Shown here piece by piece: positions 43,212 to 51,772 of a stretch of DNA of 64,000 nt. A program made the position numbers and the translations under genes. Under the pieces are notes generated by a model. That model saw only the letters and a program-made list of their open reading frames with translations, made no database searches and was not told the origin of the DNA. Source of the stretch: Chitinophaga sp. CF418 (GTDB lineage: Bacteria > Bacteroidota > Bacteroidia > Chitinophagales > Chitinophagaceae); NCBI RefSeq assembly GCF_900142925.1, contig NZ_FRCN01000005.1, forward strand, positions 145,258 through 209,257. Reading direction: 5' to 3'. Position 1 is the stretch's first letter. Every line of letters starts with the position of its first letter.

Positions 43212-43877
43212 TTAATCTGCTTGAAGCACCTTCGCGCGCTTATAAAATAATTGCCTGTTGCCCAGCCTGATAAAGATAATGATAATGCAGGTCAAACCGG
43301 CCATAGACGGCAGGAACTGACTGTAAGGTTTAAACTGTGGCAGTACTGTACCGGTAAAAGCAGAAGCCAGCGCACTTAAAGCACTCAGCATTTTATAAAC
43401 GTGCTCGTAGGGCATTGCCTTTTTGCGTGTATTGTCCGGCATCATGCCCCGGCAAAGGTCGTAAATGGTTACCATGAACAAAGAGCCTATGGTAGCGTAA
43501 ATAATCACCGGCGCCCAATACAACCCCATAGCATACACATAATACAGGTAGTAGACAGCAGCCGCCATCACCATGACCGGCGCCAGGTAATCAACAAAAG
43601 CCGGTTTCTGCCCCTGCAGCCGGATGGTCCTGATACCACTGAAACAATTATAACCACTGAGCATGGTAATGACCAGCAGGAAAGTATTACGTTTAAATAC
43701 AAATACACCGGCCAGTCCTGTTATGATCACAAAGATCATCATCCACATAAAATATCTTCCCAGCCAGCGATGTTTTTTAACCTGTTTATTAAAGATGGCA
43801 GCAGCCAGGCCACTCAGCAATGCCAGGATACCGGTACTAACGTGAATAGCAATGTTGATGTGATGTATCATTTCCAT
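43212..43877 (-). CDS. DUF2306-like integral membrane protein
   Basis: 221 residues from MEMIHHINIAIHVSTGILAL (43877). Six hydrophobic segments, among them HVSTGILALLSGLAAAIFNK, RYFMWMMIFVIITGLAGVFV and SMAGLTCIIIIFIRLG. The HxxxG start with later Arg-His-Arg-Trp-Leu-Gly (KKHRWLGRYFMW) matches DUF2306 proteins of unknown function. Being first in the operon with the LytS/LytTR pair, it may take part in sensing or be regulated with it. Divergent from the ABC transporter at 44074. Confidence 0.8.
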   Translation of the reverse strand: MEMIHHINIAIHVSTGILALLSGLAAAIFNKQVKKHRWLGRYFMWMMIFVIITGLAGVFVFKRNTFLLVITMLSGYNCFSGIRTIRLQGQKPAFVDYLAPVMVMAAAVYYLYYVYAMGLYWAPVIIYATIGSLFMVTIYDLCRGMMPDNTRKKAMPYEHVYKMLSALSALASAFTGTVLPQFKPYSQFLPSMAGLTCIIIIFIRLGNRQLFYKRAKVLQAD

Positions 43878-44073
43878 TAAATATTGATTGATATGACAAA
43901 TCAACAGTACCTACGGGTGAATAGGAATGGAATTCCGACGAAATGGGATATTTCCGGATGAAGCGGACGGCTCTATATGGTTAAATATTTCTTAAAAAGG
44001 TCATTTATGCCCAGGAGTACTATCACCGGCGCATGGATCATATTATATTTAGGCTATAACTGAAATCCGACAT

Positions 44074-44709
44074 ATGCTGCACCTGGCAGATTTCGAAAAG
44101 TCTTACAATCACAATCCCGTCCTGCATATTCCCCGGCTTGAAATAAGGCCGGGCATTTACTGGATCAAAGGGGCCAATGGTTCCGGGAAGAGCACATTGC
44201 TGAAAGCGATTGCCGGTATTATTGATTTCTCGGGAGATATCCTGCTGGATAATACCAGCATCAAAAAGCAACCTGTCGACTACCGCAGGCGCATCAGCTT
44301 TGCAGAAGCCGAACCGGTATTCCCGGAGTTCCTGACCGGCAGGGAAATGGTGGCGCTCTTCATGACCGCCAGGCAGGCGCCCGCCGGACAAGAGGCGCCC
44401 TACCTGGAAAGCATGCAGATGCAGGCATATCTTGATCAGCCTTTAGGCGCCTATTCCAGTGGTATGCTTAAAAAGCTATCCCTGTTGCTGGCATTTATGG
44501 GCACGCCCAACCTGATACTGCTGGATGAACCACTGATCACTTTAGATACAGCGTCACTGGCTATTCTCTATGACTGGATAAAGGAACGGCAACAGACACA
44601 GGGTACCTCCTTCCTGTTGTCCTCCCATCAGCCACTGGAACAAAATACACTAAGCATCAGTGGTACGCTTCATGTAGCAGATAAAACAGTAAAATGGCTT
44701 CCCGGATGA
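44074..44709 (+). CDS. ABC transporter ATP-binding protein
   Basis: 211 residues, all main motifs present: Walker A IKGANGSGKSTLL (Lys39), Q-loop region FAEAEPVFPEFLTGREMVAL (the Q is replaced by an A/E stretch), signature YSSGMLKKLSLLLAF, Walker B LILLDEPLITLD, and switch His in LLSSHQPLEQN. Together with the overlapping permease it makes a small exporter of the ABC-2-like kind. Substrate unknown. Divergent from the LytTR operon (about 200 bp), so that two-component system may control it, as in many Bacteroidota. Confidence 0.93.
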   Translation: MLHLADFEKSYNHNPVLHIPRLEIRPGIYWIKGANGSGKSTLLKAIAGIIDFSGDILLDNTSIKKQPVDYRRRISFAEAEPVFPEFLTGREMVALFMTARQAPAGQEAPYLESMQMQAYLDQPLGAYSSGMLKKLSLLLAFMGTPNLILLDEPLITLDTASLAILYDWIKERQQTQGTSFLLSSHQPLEQNTLSISGTLHVADKTVKWLPG

Positions 44710-45836
44710 TCTCGCCACTATCAGTTGTACTGACCAAAATATTCTCCCGGGGCTTTTTCCGGGCAAATGCCGGATCACTATTGTTCTTCTTTGTAGTAGT
44801 GATCAGTTATTCCATCCTGATCACTCCTGCCGGCACCATGTCTCACGACACCTTTCAGCTATACGAGTTGATCGTGATGATGACGTTTATCAGCAACCCG
44901 GTGGCGATGACCGCGATTTTCACTGCCTGGCTGCTGTATACAGTAAAAAGCTGGCAATATGTAACAGGACAATTGACGGTCACTGAAAACGGCTTCCTGT
45001 ACTATAGCAGCACCGCCCTCAGTAAATTCAGGCAACTCCGTAGCTGGTGGTGGATGCAGTTCGTGATCGCATTACCTATTACGGCTTATGGGCTGCTGTC
45101 GGTAGTATTCGGGATTGTCAATCACCACTATCTCCTGCCGTTTATCACCCTATTGTACCTGTTCCTGCTGATTACTGTCAGCGCAGCCCTCTATGTGTGG
45201 CTGGCCAACAGACTATCTACCGGTACCCCTGCGCCTATTACAATGCGGCTCCCAATACGCTGGAAGAAACCTTTTTTCAGCCTGTTCCTTTACCACATCC
45301 TGCATAGAATAAAACTGGGGGCTCTCCTGACCAAGGTATTCTCCCTTTTCTGCCTCGCCAGCGGCGCCTATTCAATGTTTTCCGGCAACCGGCTTGATAC
45401 CCGTGTGTCCGGCCTGCTGGTACTGACCGCCATAACCGGACATCTTTACCTGATCTACCAGGAGCACCGTTTTGAAGTAATGACAATGGCCTTTTCCAGG
45501 ACATTCCCTTATAGCCGCAACAGGCATTTCCTCTACATGACCTTTCGTTATTTGTTGTTATTGTTACCGGAGATCGTTTTCCTGGCTGCTACCACCCCTC
45601 CGCTGATGACCATCCTCCTGCTGGTATATGCCATCAGCACTATGTTATGCTTCCGGTGTCTGTTATATTGGCTGGGGTTAAATATGAATGTCTACCTTCC
45701 GGTAATTTTCGGGGTATATATTACCTTGTTCTGGCTGATTATGTATGGATATTTATGGCAATCCGCGGTTGTGATGCTACTCTTCGCATATGGACTCTTT
45801 TACTCCAGATATTATAAATTACCACCTATTGAATAA
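44694..45836 (+). CDS. ABC transporter permease, polytopic membrane protein
   Basis: 380 residues with about ten hydrophobic segments, e.g. ANAGSLLFFFVVVISYSILI, FVIALPITAYGLLSVVFGIV, LPFITLLYLFLLITVSAALY and YGYLWQSAVVMLLFAYGLFY. I do not recognise a Pfam permease family. Its start overlaps the end of the ATP-binding gene by 16 bp, which shows that the two proteins are partners. No signal peptide cleavage site. Confidence 0.8.
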   Translation: MASRMISPLSVVLTKIFSRGFFRANAGSLLFFFVVVISYSILITPAGTMSHDTFQLYELIVMMTFISNPVAMTAIFTAWLLYTVKSWQYVTGQLTVTENGFLYYSSTALSKFRQLRSWWWMQFVIALPITAYGLLSVVFGIVNHHYLLPFITLLYLFLLITVSAALYVWLANRLSTGTPAPITMRLPIRWKKPFFSLFLYHILHRIKLGALLTKVFSLFCLASGAYSMFSGNRLDTRVSGLLVLTAITGHLYLIYQEHRFEVMTMAFSRTFPYSRNRHFLYMTFRYLLLLLPEIVFLAATTPPLMTILLLVYAISTMLCFRCLLYWLGLNMNVYLPVIFGVYITLFWLIMYGYLWQSAVVMLLFAYGLFYSRYYKLPPIE

Positions 45837-45913
45837 TCAATAACTCCATGCTGTGTCTATAAAAAATATCATTTAAATGTCCTTTTAACACTTTTTATTA
45901 TTATTTTGGAGCA

Positions 45914-47257
45914 ATGAAAAACTCGATACTTATCAGCGCCTTTGCTCTTTTGAGTTGTGCTGCATTTGCACAACAAAAGAATGACTTCCACACCTGGGCT
46001 GCCACACCTCCTATGGGCTGGAACAGCTGGGATTGTTATGGTCCTACCATTACAGAGACCGAAGTAAAAGCCAATGCGGATTATATGTCGCGCAATATGA
46101 AAAAATATGGCTGGGAATATATTGTAGTAGACATCCGCTGGTATGTGACCAATGACAAATCCCACGGTTATAATGAAACCAATCCTGACTATAATATAGA
46201 TGCATACGGCCGCTTCACACCGTCTGTTGCCCGCTTTCCTTCCGCTGCAGGCGGGAAGGGTTTTAAGCCACTGGCTGACTACCTGCACAGCAAGGGACTG
46301 AAATTCGGTATCCATATTATGCGGGGTATTCCGGTGATCGCTGTAAAGCAGGGACTGCCTATTAAAGGGAGTAAAGCGACTGCCAAAGACATCTACTCCG
46401 AAAATGACCAGTGCAAATGGCTGCACGATATGTACACCATCGTACCCGGCAAGGAAGGCTCACAGGAATATTACAATTCGATCTTCGAGCTGTATGCCTC
46501 CTGGGGACTTGATTTTGTGAAAGTGGATGACCTCTCTGCCCCTATTTATTTCACAGAGGAAATAGAAATGATCCGGAAAGCCATTACGCGTACCGGCCGT
46601 AAGATCGTATTAAGCACTTCTCCAGGGGAAACGCCGATTGCGCATGCAGCGCATGTACAACAACATGCCAATATGTGGCGTACTGTGAACGATTTCTGGG
46701 ATAACTGGAAACCATTGAACGAGCATTTTGAAGTATTTGAACGTTGGAATCAGTGGCGTGCGCCAGGTGCATGGCCTGATGGAGATATGTTACCGCTGGG
46801 ACGTATCGGTATCCGTGCAGAAGTGGGTAATCCGCGTATGAGTGCTTTTACGCATGACGAACAATATACCCTGATGACGCTCTGGTCCATTTTCAGATCG
46901 CCGCTGATGTTTGGTGGTAACCTGCCGGATAATGACCCTTTCACGCTTTCCCTGATAACTAATAAAAATGTATTGTCTGTCCTGAATAAGAGCAGGAACA
47001 ATAAGCCTGTTCTCAATGACTCTACCAAGGCAATCTGGACAGCTGAACCGACTGACAAACCGGGTAAATACCTGGCTGTTTTCAATAGAACAGAACAGAA
47101 AATGCCACTTACAGTTGATCTGTCATCCTACGGCTTCCCGTCTTCCTGTACCGTTACGGACCTGTGGACGGGTAAAGTACTGGGAAAATTCTCCGGCACT
47201 TTTGCTCCGGACATCAATGCCCATGGAGCAGGACTGTACCTTATTACCGGAAAATAA
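45914..47257 (+). CDS. GH27-family alpha-galactosidase (melibiase), exported
   Basis: 447 residues. Signal peptide MKNSILISAFALLSCAAFAQ. GH27 marks: TPPMGWNSWDCYGPTITE, YGWEYIVVDIRWY, GLKFGIHIMRGIP, and the catalytic nucleophile region LDFVKVDDLSAP with Asp205. The acid/base is probably Asp260 in RTVNDFWDNW. A C-terminal beta domain (about 360-447, KYLAVFNRTEQKMPLTVDLS) is present. GH27 retaining enzymes also include alpha-N-acetylgalactosaminidases and isomaltodextranases, so the exact sugar is open. Ends 1 bp from the convergent AraC gene. Confidence 0.93.
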   Translation: MKNSILISAFALLSCAAFAQQKNDFHTWAATPPMGWNSWDCYGPTITETEVKANADYMSRNMKKYGWEYIVVDIRWYVTNDKSHGYNETNPDYNIDAYGRFTPSVARFPSAAGGKGFKPLADYLHSKGLKFGIHIMRGIPVIAVKQGLPIKGSKATAKDIYSENDQCKWLHDMYTIVPGKEGSQEYYNSIFELYASWGLDFVKVDDLSAPIYFTEEIEMIRKAITRTGRKIVLSTSPGETPIAHAAHVQQHANMWRTVNDFWDNWKPLNEHFEVFERWNQWRAPGAWPDGDMLPLGRIGIRAEVGNPRMSAFTHDEQYTLMTLWSIFRSPLMFGGNLPDNDPFTLSLITNKNVLSVLNKSRNNKPVLNDSTKAIWTAEPTDKPGKYLAVFNRTEQKMPLTVDLSSYGFPSSCTVTDLWTGKVLGKFSGTFAPDINAHGAGLYLITGK

Positions 47258-47258
47258 G

Positions 47259-48152
47259 CTATATGCCCGTTGCCTGCCGTTTAAACTGATTGGGGCTCAT
47301 CCCTACTTCTTTTTTAAACAAACGGGAGAAGTAGGGAGGATTCTCGAATCCCAGGTTATAGGCTATTTCCGCCACACTCTGATCAGCCGATTTCAGCAGG
47401 TTTTTTGCCTCTGAGATCAGGGATATATGTATCAGGTCTATGGCGGTCTTGCCTGTTTCCTGCTTCAGCAGGTCGCTTAAATAACGGGGAGAGACATGTA
47501 ACTGTTCGGCCATATAGTTTACTGAGGGCAGACCCTTATCCTGTAAAAGGCCCCCGTTAAAATACTCCGCCAGAATAGCATTGAATTTAGAAACCATCTT
47601 ACCGGCGATGTTGGCACGGTGAATGAACTGCCGTCTGTAAAAGCGCTCGGAATACTGCAGGATACTCGCGATATGCGACAGTATGATGTTCCGGCTGTAT
47701 TCATCCTGGTTGTTATGATACTCTATCTCAATCTTTCTGTAGAGGTCCCAGATGATCTCTTCTTCTTTGGGAGACAGGTGCAACGCCTCATCTACTTCAT
47801 AGTCAAAGAAGCTGTATTTTTTGATCTCCGAATGGAGAACATGTCCGTTGATGAAGTCTTCATGAATGAACAATAGAAAGCCGTCCACTTCAAATTCCAG
47901 TCCGATCATCTGTATGATCTGTCTTGGCTTGATAAAGGACATGGAACCATTCTGATGATCATACGCTGTTCTTCCATACTTGATGACCCCGGCTTTCAGT
48001 TTCTTGAACCCGATCATGTAAAAATCGCTGGTGAATTCGCGATCGCCTATGTTACAACTTTTGTCACAGCGAAAAATACTGAACAGCGGATTCTCAGGGG
48101 GAGCAAACCCATTCTCACGATGCAGGTCACTCAGGTTGCTGTAGTGTTTCAT
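47259..48152 (-). CDS. AraC-family transcriptional regulator
   Basis: 297 residues from MKHYSNLSDLHRENGFAPPE (48152). A Met at 48200 would fall in the upstream hairpin and is unlikely. N-terminal sensing domain: PLFSIFRCDKSCNIGDREFT, MSFIKPRQIIQMIGLEFEVD. HTH pair (about 190-297): PSVNYMAEQLHVSPRYLSDL, LKQETGKTAIDLIHISLISE, SVAEIAYNLGFENPPYFSRL then FKKEVGMSPNQFKR. Downstream of the SDR gene on the same strand and convergent with the GH27 gene; it probably regulates the SDR. Confidence 0.93.
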   Translation of the reverse strand: MKHYSNLSDLHRENGFAPPENPLFSIFRCDKSCNIGDREFTSDFYMIGFKKLKAGVIKYGRTAYDHQNGSMSFIKPRQIIQMIGLEFEVDGFLLFIHEDFINGHVLHSEIKKYSFFDYEVDEALHLSPKEEEIIWDLYRKIEIEYHNNQDEYSRNIILSHIASILQYSERFYRRQFIHRANIAGKMVSKFNAILAEYFNGGLLQDKGLPSVNYMAEQLHVSPRYLSDLLKQETGKTAIDLIHISLISEAKNLLKSADQSVAEIAYNLGFENPPYFSRLFKKEVGMSPNQFKRQATGI

Positions 48153-48168
48153 ATGATCTGATTTAAAA

Positions 48169-48197
48169 CCGGAACTATGTGTAGAACACAGTTCCGG
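48169..48197 (-). terminator. Hairpin after the SDR gene, probable terminator
   Basis: CCGGAACT/AGTTCCGG with a further GTGT/ACAC pairing above a 2-nt bulge; on the minus strand it is followed by TTTTAAAT. It lies 26 bp beyond the SDR stop. Confidence 0.6.
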
Positions 48198-48222
48198 CAA
48201 ATATTGTTTTACGTTAATTTTA

Positions 48223-49041
48223 TTAATGCCCGTGAGCGGTCAGGGACACATCCTTCCATTCCTCTATGCTGTCCAGGCGTTGTGCATACACCTCTTTTAC
48301 AAGATTATACGCCACCTTACCAAACAATACGCGCAAGGGAGGATTAGGACTGTCTACCACTTTCAGGATAGCATCAACCGTTGCTTCTGGCTTACCCCAC
48401 ATATCAGGAGTAGTGCCTTCTGAGAAAGCCTGTTTCAACGGGCCATATAATTCCAGTCCCTGGGTCTGGGAAGCTGATGCGCCAGCCCAGTCTGTTGAAT
48501 AGCCGTTAGGTTCTACCATGGTAACGTTGATCCCGAATTGTTTTACCTCTGTGGCCAGTGTTTCGCTCAGTCCTTCTACTGCAAATTTAGAAGCATTATA
48601 CAAACCAAGCACAGGCAATGTTACCAGTCCGAGCACGCTGGATACCTGGATGATATGACCGCTTTTCTGTTCCCTCATCACCGGTAATACTGCCTGACTG
48701 AGCCAGAGAAGGCCGAAGAAGTTCGTTTCCATCTGGGCCCTTGCGTCCTCTTCGCTTGTTTCTTCCACTGCGCCAAATAAGCCGTAACCGGCATTGTTGA
48801 TCAAAACATCGATCCTGCCAAAATGTGCTTTTGCTTTTGCTACGGCTGCAAAACCAGCCTCTCTGCTGTTTACGTCCAGTTCCAGGGCCAGAATATTGTT
48901 ACCATATTGCTTTACAAGGTCTTTTAATGTATCAAGGTTCCTTGCCGTAGCAACTACTTTATCTCCTCTTTTCAGGAAGGCTTCTGCCCATAACTTACCA
49001 AATCCACGGGACGCACCGGTTATAAAAATTGTCTTTGCCAT
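48223..49041 (-). CDS. Short-chain dehydrogenase/reductase
   Basis: 272 residues, classical SDR. Dinucleotide site IFITGASRGFGKLWAEAF (Gly9, Gly13, Gly15), LINNAGYGLFGAVEETSEED after strand 4, catalytic Ser in IIQVSSVLGLVT and Tyr/Lys in LYNASKFAVEGLSETLA. The ATARNLDTL after strand 2 with Arg favours NADP. Substrate unknown. Followed by a hairpin and the AraC gene on the same strand. Confidence 0.94.
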   Translation of the reverse strand: MAKTIFITGASRGFGKLWAEAFLKRGDKVVATARNLDTLKDLVKQYGNNILALELDVNSREAGFAAVAKAKAHFGRIDVLINNAGYGLFGAVEETSEEDARAQMETNFFGLLWLSQAVLPVMREQKSGHIIQVSSVLGLVTLPVLGLYNASKFAVEGLSETLATEVKQFGINVTMVEPNGYSTDWAGASASQTQGLELYGPLKQAFSEGTTPDMWGKPEATVDAILKVVDSPNPPLRVLFGKVAYNLVKEVYAQRLDSIEEWKDVSLTAHGH

Positions 49042-49376
49042 TGTATCAATGATTTAATGACACAAAGCTATTTCGGGCGCGTAAGCTTAATTTATACAAA
49101 AGTCGGGAATAAAGATACATTTTGACGTAAGGGTTGAGAGCACCTCACGTAACAATATGTTAAGAATCAGTTAATACAGGATACGCTTTAAACATCATCA
49201 GAATCTCTACTTTGCACGCCTTATTAAGCACCGGGGCTATATAAGCCTGCTATCGATCTTATGAAAACGTTCCACCAGGTGCGTATTTGCAATGAGACTT
49301 ACCGACTACGATTGAGAAAACAACGGAAACCAGATATCATCTTACAGCATGGTGGCATAAGGCCATCATGCTGTTT
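49042..49376. other. Intergenic region with an orphan plus-strand terminator (see 49344)
   Basis: The SDR gene begins at 49041 on the minus strand and the next gene ends at 49377, also on the minus strand. No plus-strand gene exists here, yet a strong plus-strand terminator stands at 49344-49380. The frame from 49261 is spoiled by the terminator and lacks family features. A short RNA may be made. Confidence 0.45.
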
Positions 49377-49380
49377 TTAT
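49344..49380 (+). terminator. Orphan plus-strand Rho-independent terminator, possible small-RNA end
   Basis: 13-bp stem ACAGCATGGTGGC/GCCATCATGCTGT with one G-U pair and a 5-nt loop, then TTTTTATT on the plus strand. On the minus strand the hairpin is followed by AAGATGAT, no U-run, so it does not serve the minus-strand gene whose stop lies at 49377. Confidence 0.65.
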
Positions 49381-50099
49381 TCCGGCTCACTTACCCCGAT
49401 GATCACCCCGAAATTACCATCTGTCTGTATCCAGTTCTGTGCCGGCAGATATGTTCTTGATACAAAACCATCCAGGTATAGCGCCTGCTTACAGTCCAGG
49501 CGTCTAAAGTAATCAGCGAAATCATAGAAATTGATACCCGACTTTGACATCGCAAAGACCAGCCTGCCGTCAGGCAGCAAGCCAACGCCATTCCGGACAT
49601 TTACATTGGCAGAGCCTTTTTTAAAAGCAGGATGAATAATACCATTGATGAGCAGCATGGGTCCGGACTGTGTGGCGTACCCGATCTGCTTACTATATTT
49701 AAACTCAGAAGTGGTACATATGACAGCCTTCCTTTCTTTAGTGATGTACAGTACTCCGTTGGGCTTCAGATAAAAGTTCCCATTCCCGGATGTTGTATCC
49801 AGGGGAGTTTCTGCAACCTGCTGTCTGATAAAAAGTCCTACCGGTGATTGGTCAGGTTTAAACATACCGCCATTGGTTGCAAATACCAGCTTGAGATGTT
49901 GTTCTGCAAGTAAATCTTTCAGATGTTGAATACTGCTCAAAGGTTGCCCCTTATCGTCTTTCCAGTAAAAGCGGAGGTCCTGTATCCTGGGGTCCACGGT
50001 ATAACTTACAATGTCATCGTCAATAGTATTCTTATGTATAATAGCGACGGCAATGACCGTTAACAAAACTAATGTCAGGGATAGAAAGGCTCGTTTCAT
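49377..50099 (-). CDS. Phosphodiester glycosidase family protein (NAGPA/DUF2233)
   Basis: 240 residues. N-terminal membrane anchor or signal MKRAFLSLTLVLLTVIAVAI. The NAGPA-like domain has LKLVFATNGGMFKPDQSPVG (the FATNGGMF motif), LYITKERKAVICTTSEFKYS, ATQSGPMLLINGIIHPAF and CKQALYLDGFVSRTY (LxLDGxxS). The mammalian relative removes GlcNAc from a phosphodiester; bacterial substrates are mostly unknown. Minus-strand gene after the NadR operon, 25 bp beyond the NadR stop, so it may be the last gene of that transcript (50125 is the NadR end). Confidence 0.9.
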   Translation of the reverse strand: MKRAFLSLTLVLLTVIAVAIIHKNTIDDDIVSYTVDPRIQDLRFYWKDDKGQPLSSIQHLKDLLAEQHLKLVFATNGGMFKPDQSPVGLFIRQQVAETPLDTTSGNGNFYLKPNGVLYITKERKAVICTTSEFKYSKQIGYATQSGPMLLINGIIHPAFKKGSANVNVRNGVGLLPDGRLVFAMSKSGINFYDFADYFRRLDCKQALYLDGFVSRTYLPAQNWIQTDGNFGVIIGVSEPE

Positions 50100-50124
50100 A
50101 TACCTGTAAATTATTAAAAAAGGC

Positions 50125-51150
50125 TCATACGTGTTGCAGCCGCCCGGTAAAAGAAAGCCAATTCTCCATCCTTTGCTGCATCAGCTGTTCTATCAGCACG
50201 ACTGCCTGTTCAAAACGTTCGTCCCAGTCCCCCCGGACCTCTTCATAGGTAATACCGCTTTTCTTCAGCACACGGCGATGTGACAGATCTAGCAGATTCC
50301 GGTCGTCCTCCCCTAAGCGGGTTCCGTCCTGTATATAAGGGGCATCATTATTCAGGTAAAGATACAGGTCCGCTTTATTACTGTCGTAGATGGCCCTATC
50401 TAAATCCAGCAGCTCCCCGAAAGCATATTCGCCGTACGACAAGGTGATATGAATATCCGTATCAATGATCAGTAAAGGGCTCTCTCCTATTGCCTGCGCA
50501 TTGATACGTCGGGCATGTTCTCTGGCTATCAGGTATAAGTCGCCGATCCCAAAATCATTGGAATCAGCTACGATATCCCTGCCTGCTTCCATCACGGCAC
50601 TACAGTTAAAGTGAGCTGCCAGTCTGCCTGTCAGCGTCGTCTTTCCTGTCGACTCAGTTCCCAGCAGAACGACTTTTGTAATCAGGGAAGCCTTTACACT
50701 TTCCGGCAGGTATGCCCAGGTGGCAGGTAGATTCGCTCTTATTTTCGTTGCAGACACCGGAAACTGGTTTTTCTGCATATCAAAAGGTATATGTGTAATC
50801 CCCATATAACCGGCTACCAGTTCCCCATAAGGCTCGGATGTAACGACTATGTTATGATCAGGGAAAAGTTGTTTGAACTCCTTTGCCCAAACCGCTGATA
50901 CGGATGCAGATGTTGCAGAAGTATTGGGCAATGAGTGCTCGTCATACTGGTATACCAGCACCTTTACCCGGGGCTCATCCCGGAAGGTAGCTTCCAGCCA
51001 GGATTGACGCAGCGCTGCGGGCAATACCTCCCGGTTACTGCAACAAACCAGTACTGATACAATATCGCAATGAGACAAGGCAAACCTGATCATGGCCTCA
51101 TGTCCCTTATGAAAGGGCATAAATTTTCCGAAAACAAAGCCTTTACGCAT
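50125..51150 (-). CDS. nadR: NadR-type bifunctional NMN adenylyltransferase / ribosylnicotinamide kinase
   Basis: 341 residues. The N-terminal nucleotidyltransferase has GKFMPFHKGHEAMIRFA with the HxGH motif at 14-17 and SATKIR (133-138), together the NMN adenylyltransferase site. The C-terminal P-loop kinase has LLGTESTGKTTLTGRLAAHF (Walker A from Gly164) and IIDTDIHITLSY, as in the NadR ribosylnicotinamide kinase. The HTH domain of E. coli NadR is absent. It makes NMN from nicotinamide riboside, then NAD. Overlaps the pnuC gene by 8 bp. Confidence 0.92.
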   Translation of the reverse strand: MRKGFVFGKFMPFHKGHEAMIRFALSHCDIVSVLVCCSNREVLPAALRQSWLEATFRDEPRVKVLVYQYDEHSLPNTSATSASVSAVWAKEFKQLFPDHNIVVTSEPYGELVAGYMGITHIPFDMQKNQFPVSATKIRANLPATWAYLPESVKASLITKVVLLGTESTGKTTLTGRLAAHFNCSAVMEAGRDIVADSNDFGIGDLYLIAREHARRINAQAIGESPLLIIDTDIHITLSYGEYAFGELLDLDRAIYDSNKADLYLYLNNDAPYIQDGTRLGEDDRNLLDLSHRRVLKKSGITYEEVRGDWDERFEQAVVLIEQLMQQRMENWLSFTGRLQHV

Positions 51151-51772
51151 ACGCCATTTTTTTCCGCCATTGCAACAATCCGTAGGTGGCCAGTCCTAAA
51201 AACACTACGTATTCCAATGATAAAAAATAAACCCCTTTTATGAGATACAATACAACGCTCACTACATCTACCACAATCCACAGTATCCATGTCTCTATCC
51301 GTTTCTTTGCCAGCAGGAAAGTAGCCAGCATACTGGCCACCATCACAAAGGAATCCGCAAAAGGATAAGTGGCAGGTAATGGAAAATAAGCCGGCATCCA
51401 GTGATGGAACTGTTGAATAATTATGCCTGTCAGTATAGTGCCTGCCAGCAATGTTATACCATATACAACCACCATCCTGCCCGGCATACGGCTGATGGGT
51501 ACTTCTTCCGTTTTATTTTGCCAGTTATACCAGCCAAAGACTGTCACCACCAGGAAGAAAACCTGTAACAGCATGTCGGCATACAACTGTATCTGGAAGA
51601 ATAACGCAAACAAAGCTATCTCGTTGATAATGCCTGTAGGCCAGGTCAGTACATTGGCTTTTGACGCATAGTATACAGAGATCAATCCAAAGACCGTACC
51701 TATCAGTTCAATATAACTGATAGGGTATCCAAGTACACGAATAGCAATATTAGTAACGTCAAAGAAATTCAT
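51143..51772 (-). CDS. pnuC: PnuC-family nicotinamide riboside transporter
   Basis: 209 residues, about seven membrane segments. Family core: LTWPTGIINEIALFALFFQI, QLYADMLLQVFFLVVTVFGW then YNWQNKTEE (W-Y-N-W in PnuC is a hallmark), and WILWIVVDVVSVVLYLIKGV. PnuC is a facilitator that relies on a kinase to trap the substrate, and NadR follows directly (8-bp overlap). The TonB receptor gene upstream ends at the base where pnuC starts. Relatives carry thiamine, but the NadR partner argues for nicotinamide riboside. Confidence 0.94.
   Translation of the reverse strand: MNFFDVTNIAIRVLGYPISYIELIGTVFGLISVYYASKANVLTWPTGIINEIALFALFFQIQLYADMLLQVFFLVVTVFGWYNWQNKTEEVPISRMPGRMVVVYGITLLAGTILTGIIIQQFHHWMPAYFPLPATYPFADSFVMVASMLATFLLAKKRIETWILWIVVDVVSVVLYLIKGVYFLSLEYVVFLGLATYGLLQWRKKMAYA

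Noticed and set aside
49261..49512. 83-codon plus-strand frame
   Set aside because: It runs through a strong terminator hairpin and then antisense through the glycosidase gene, so translation is unlikely.
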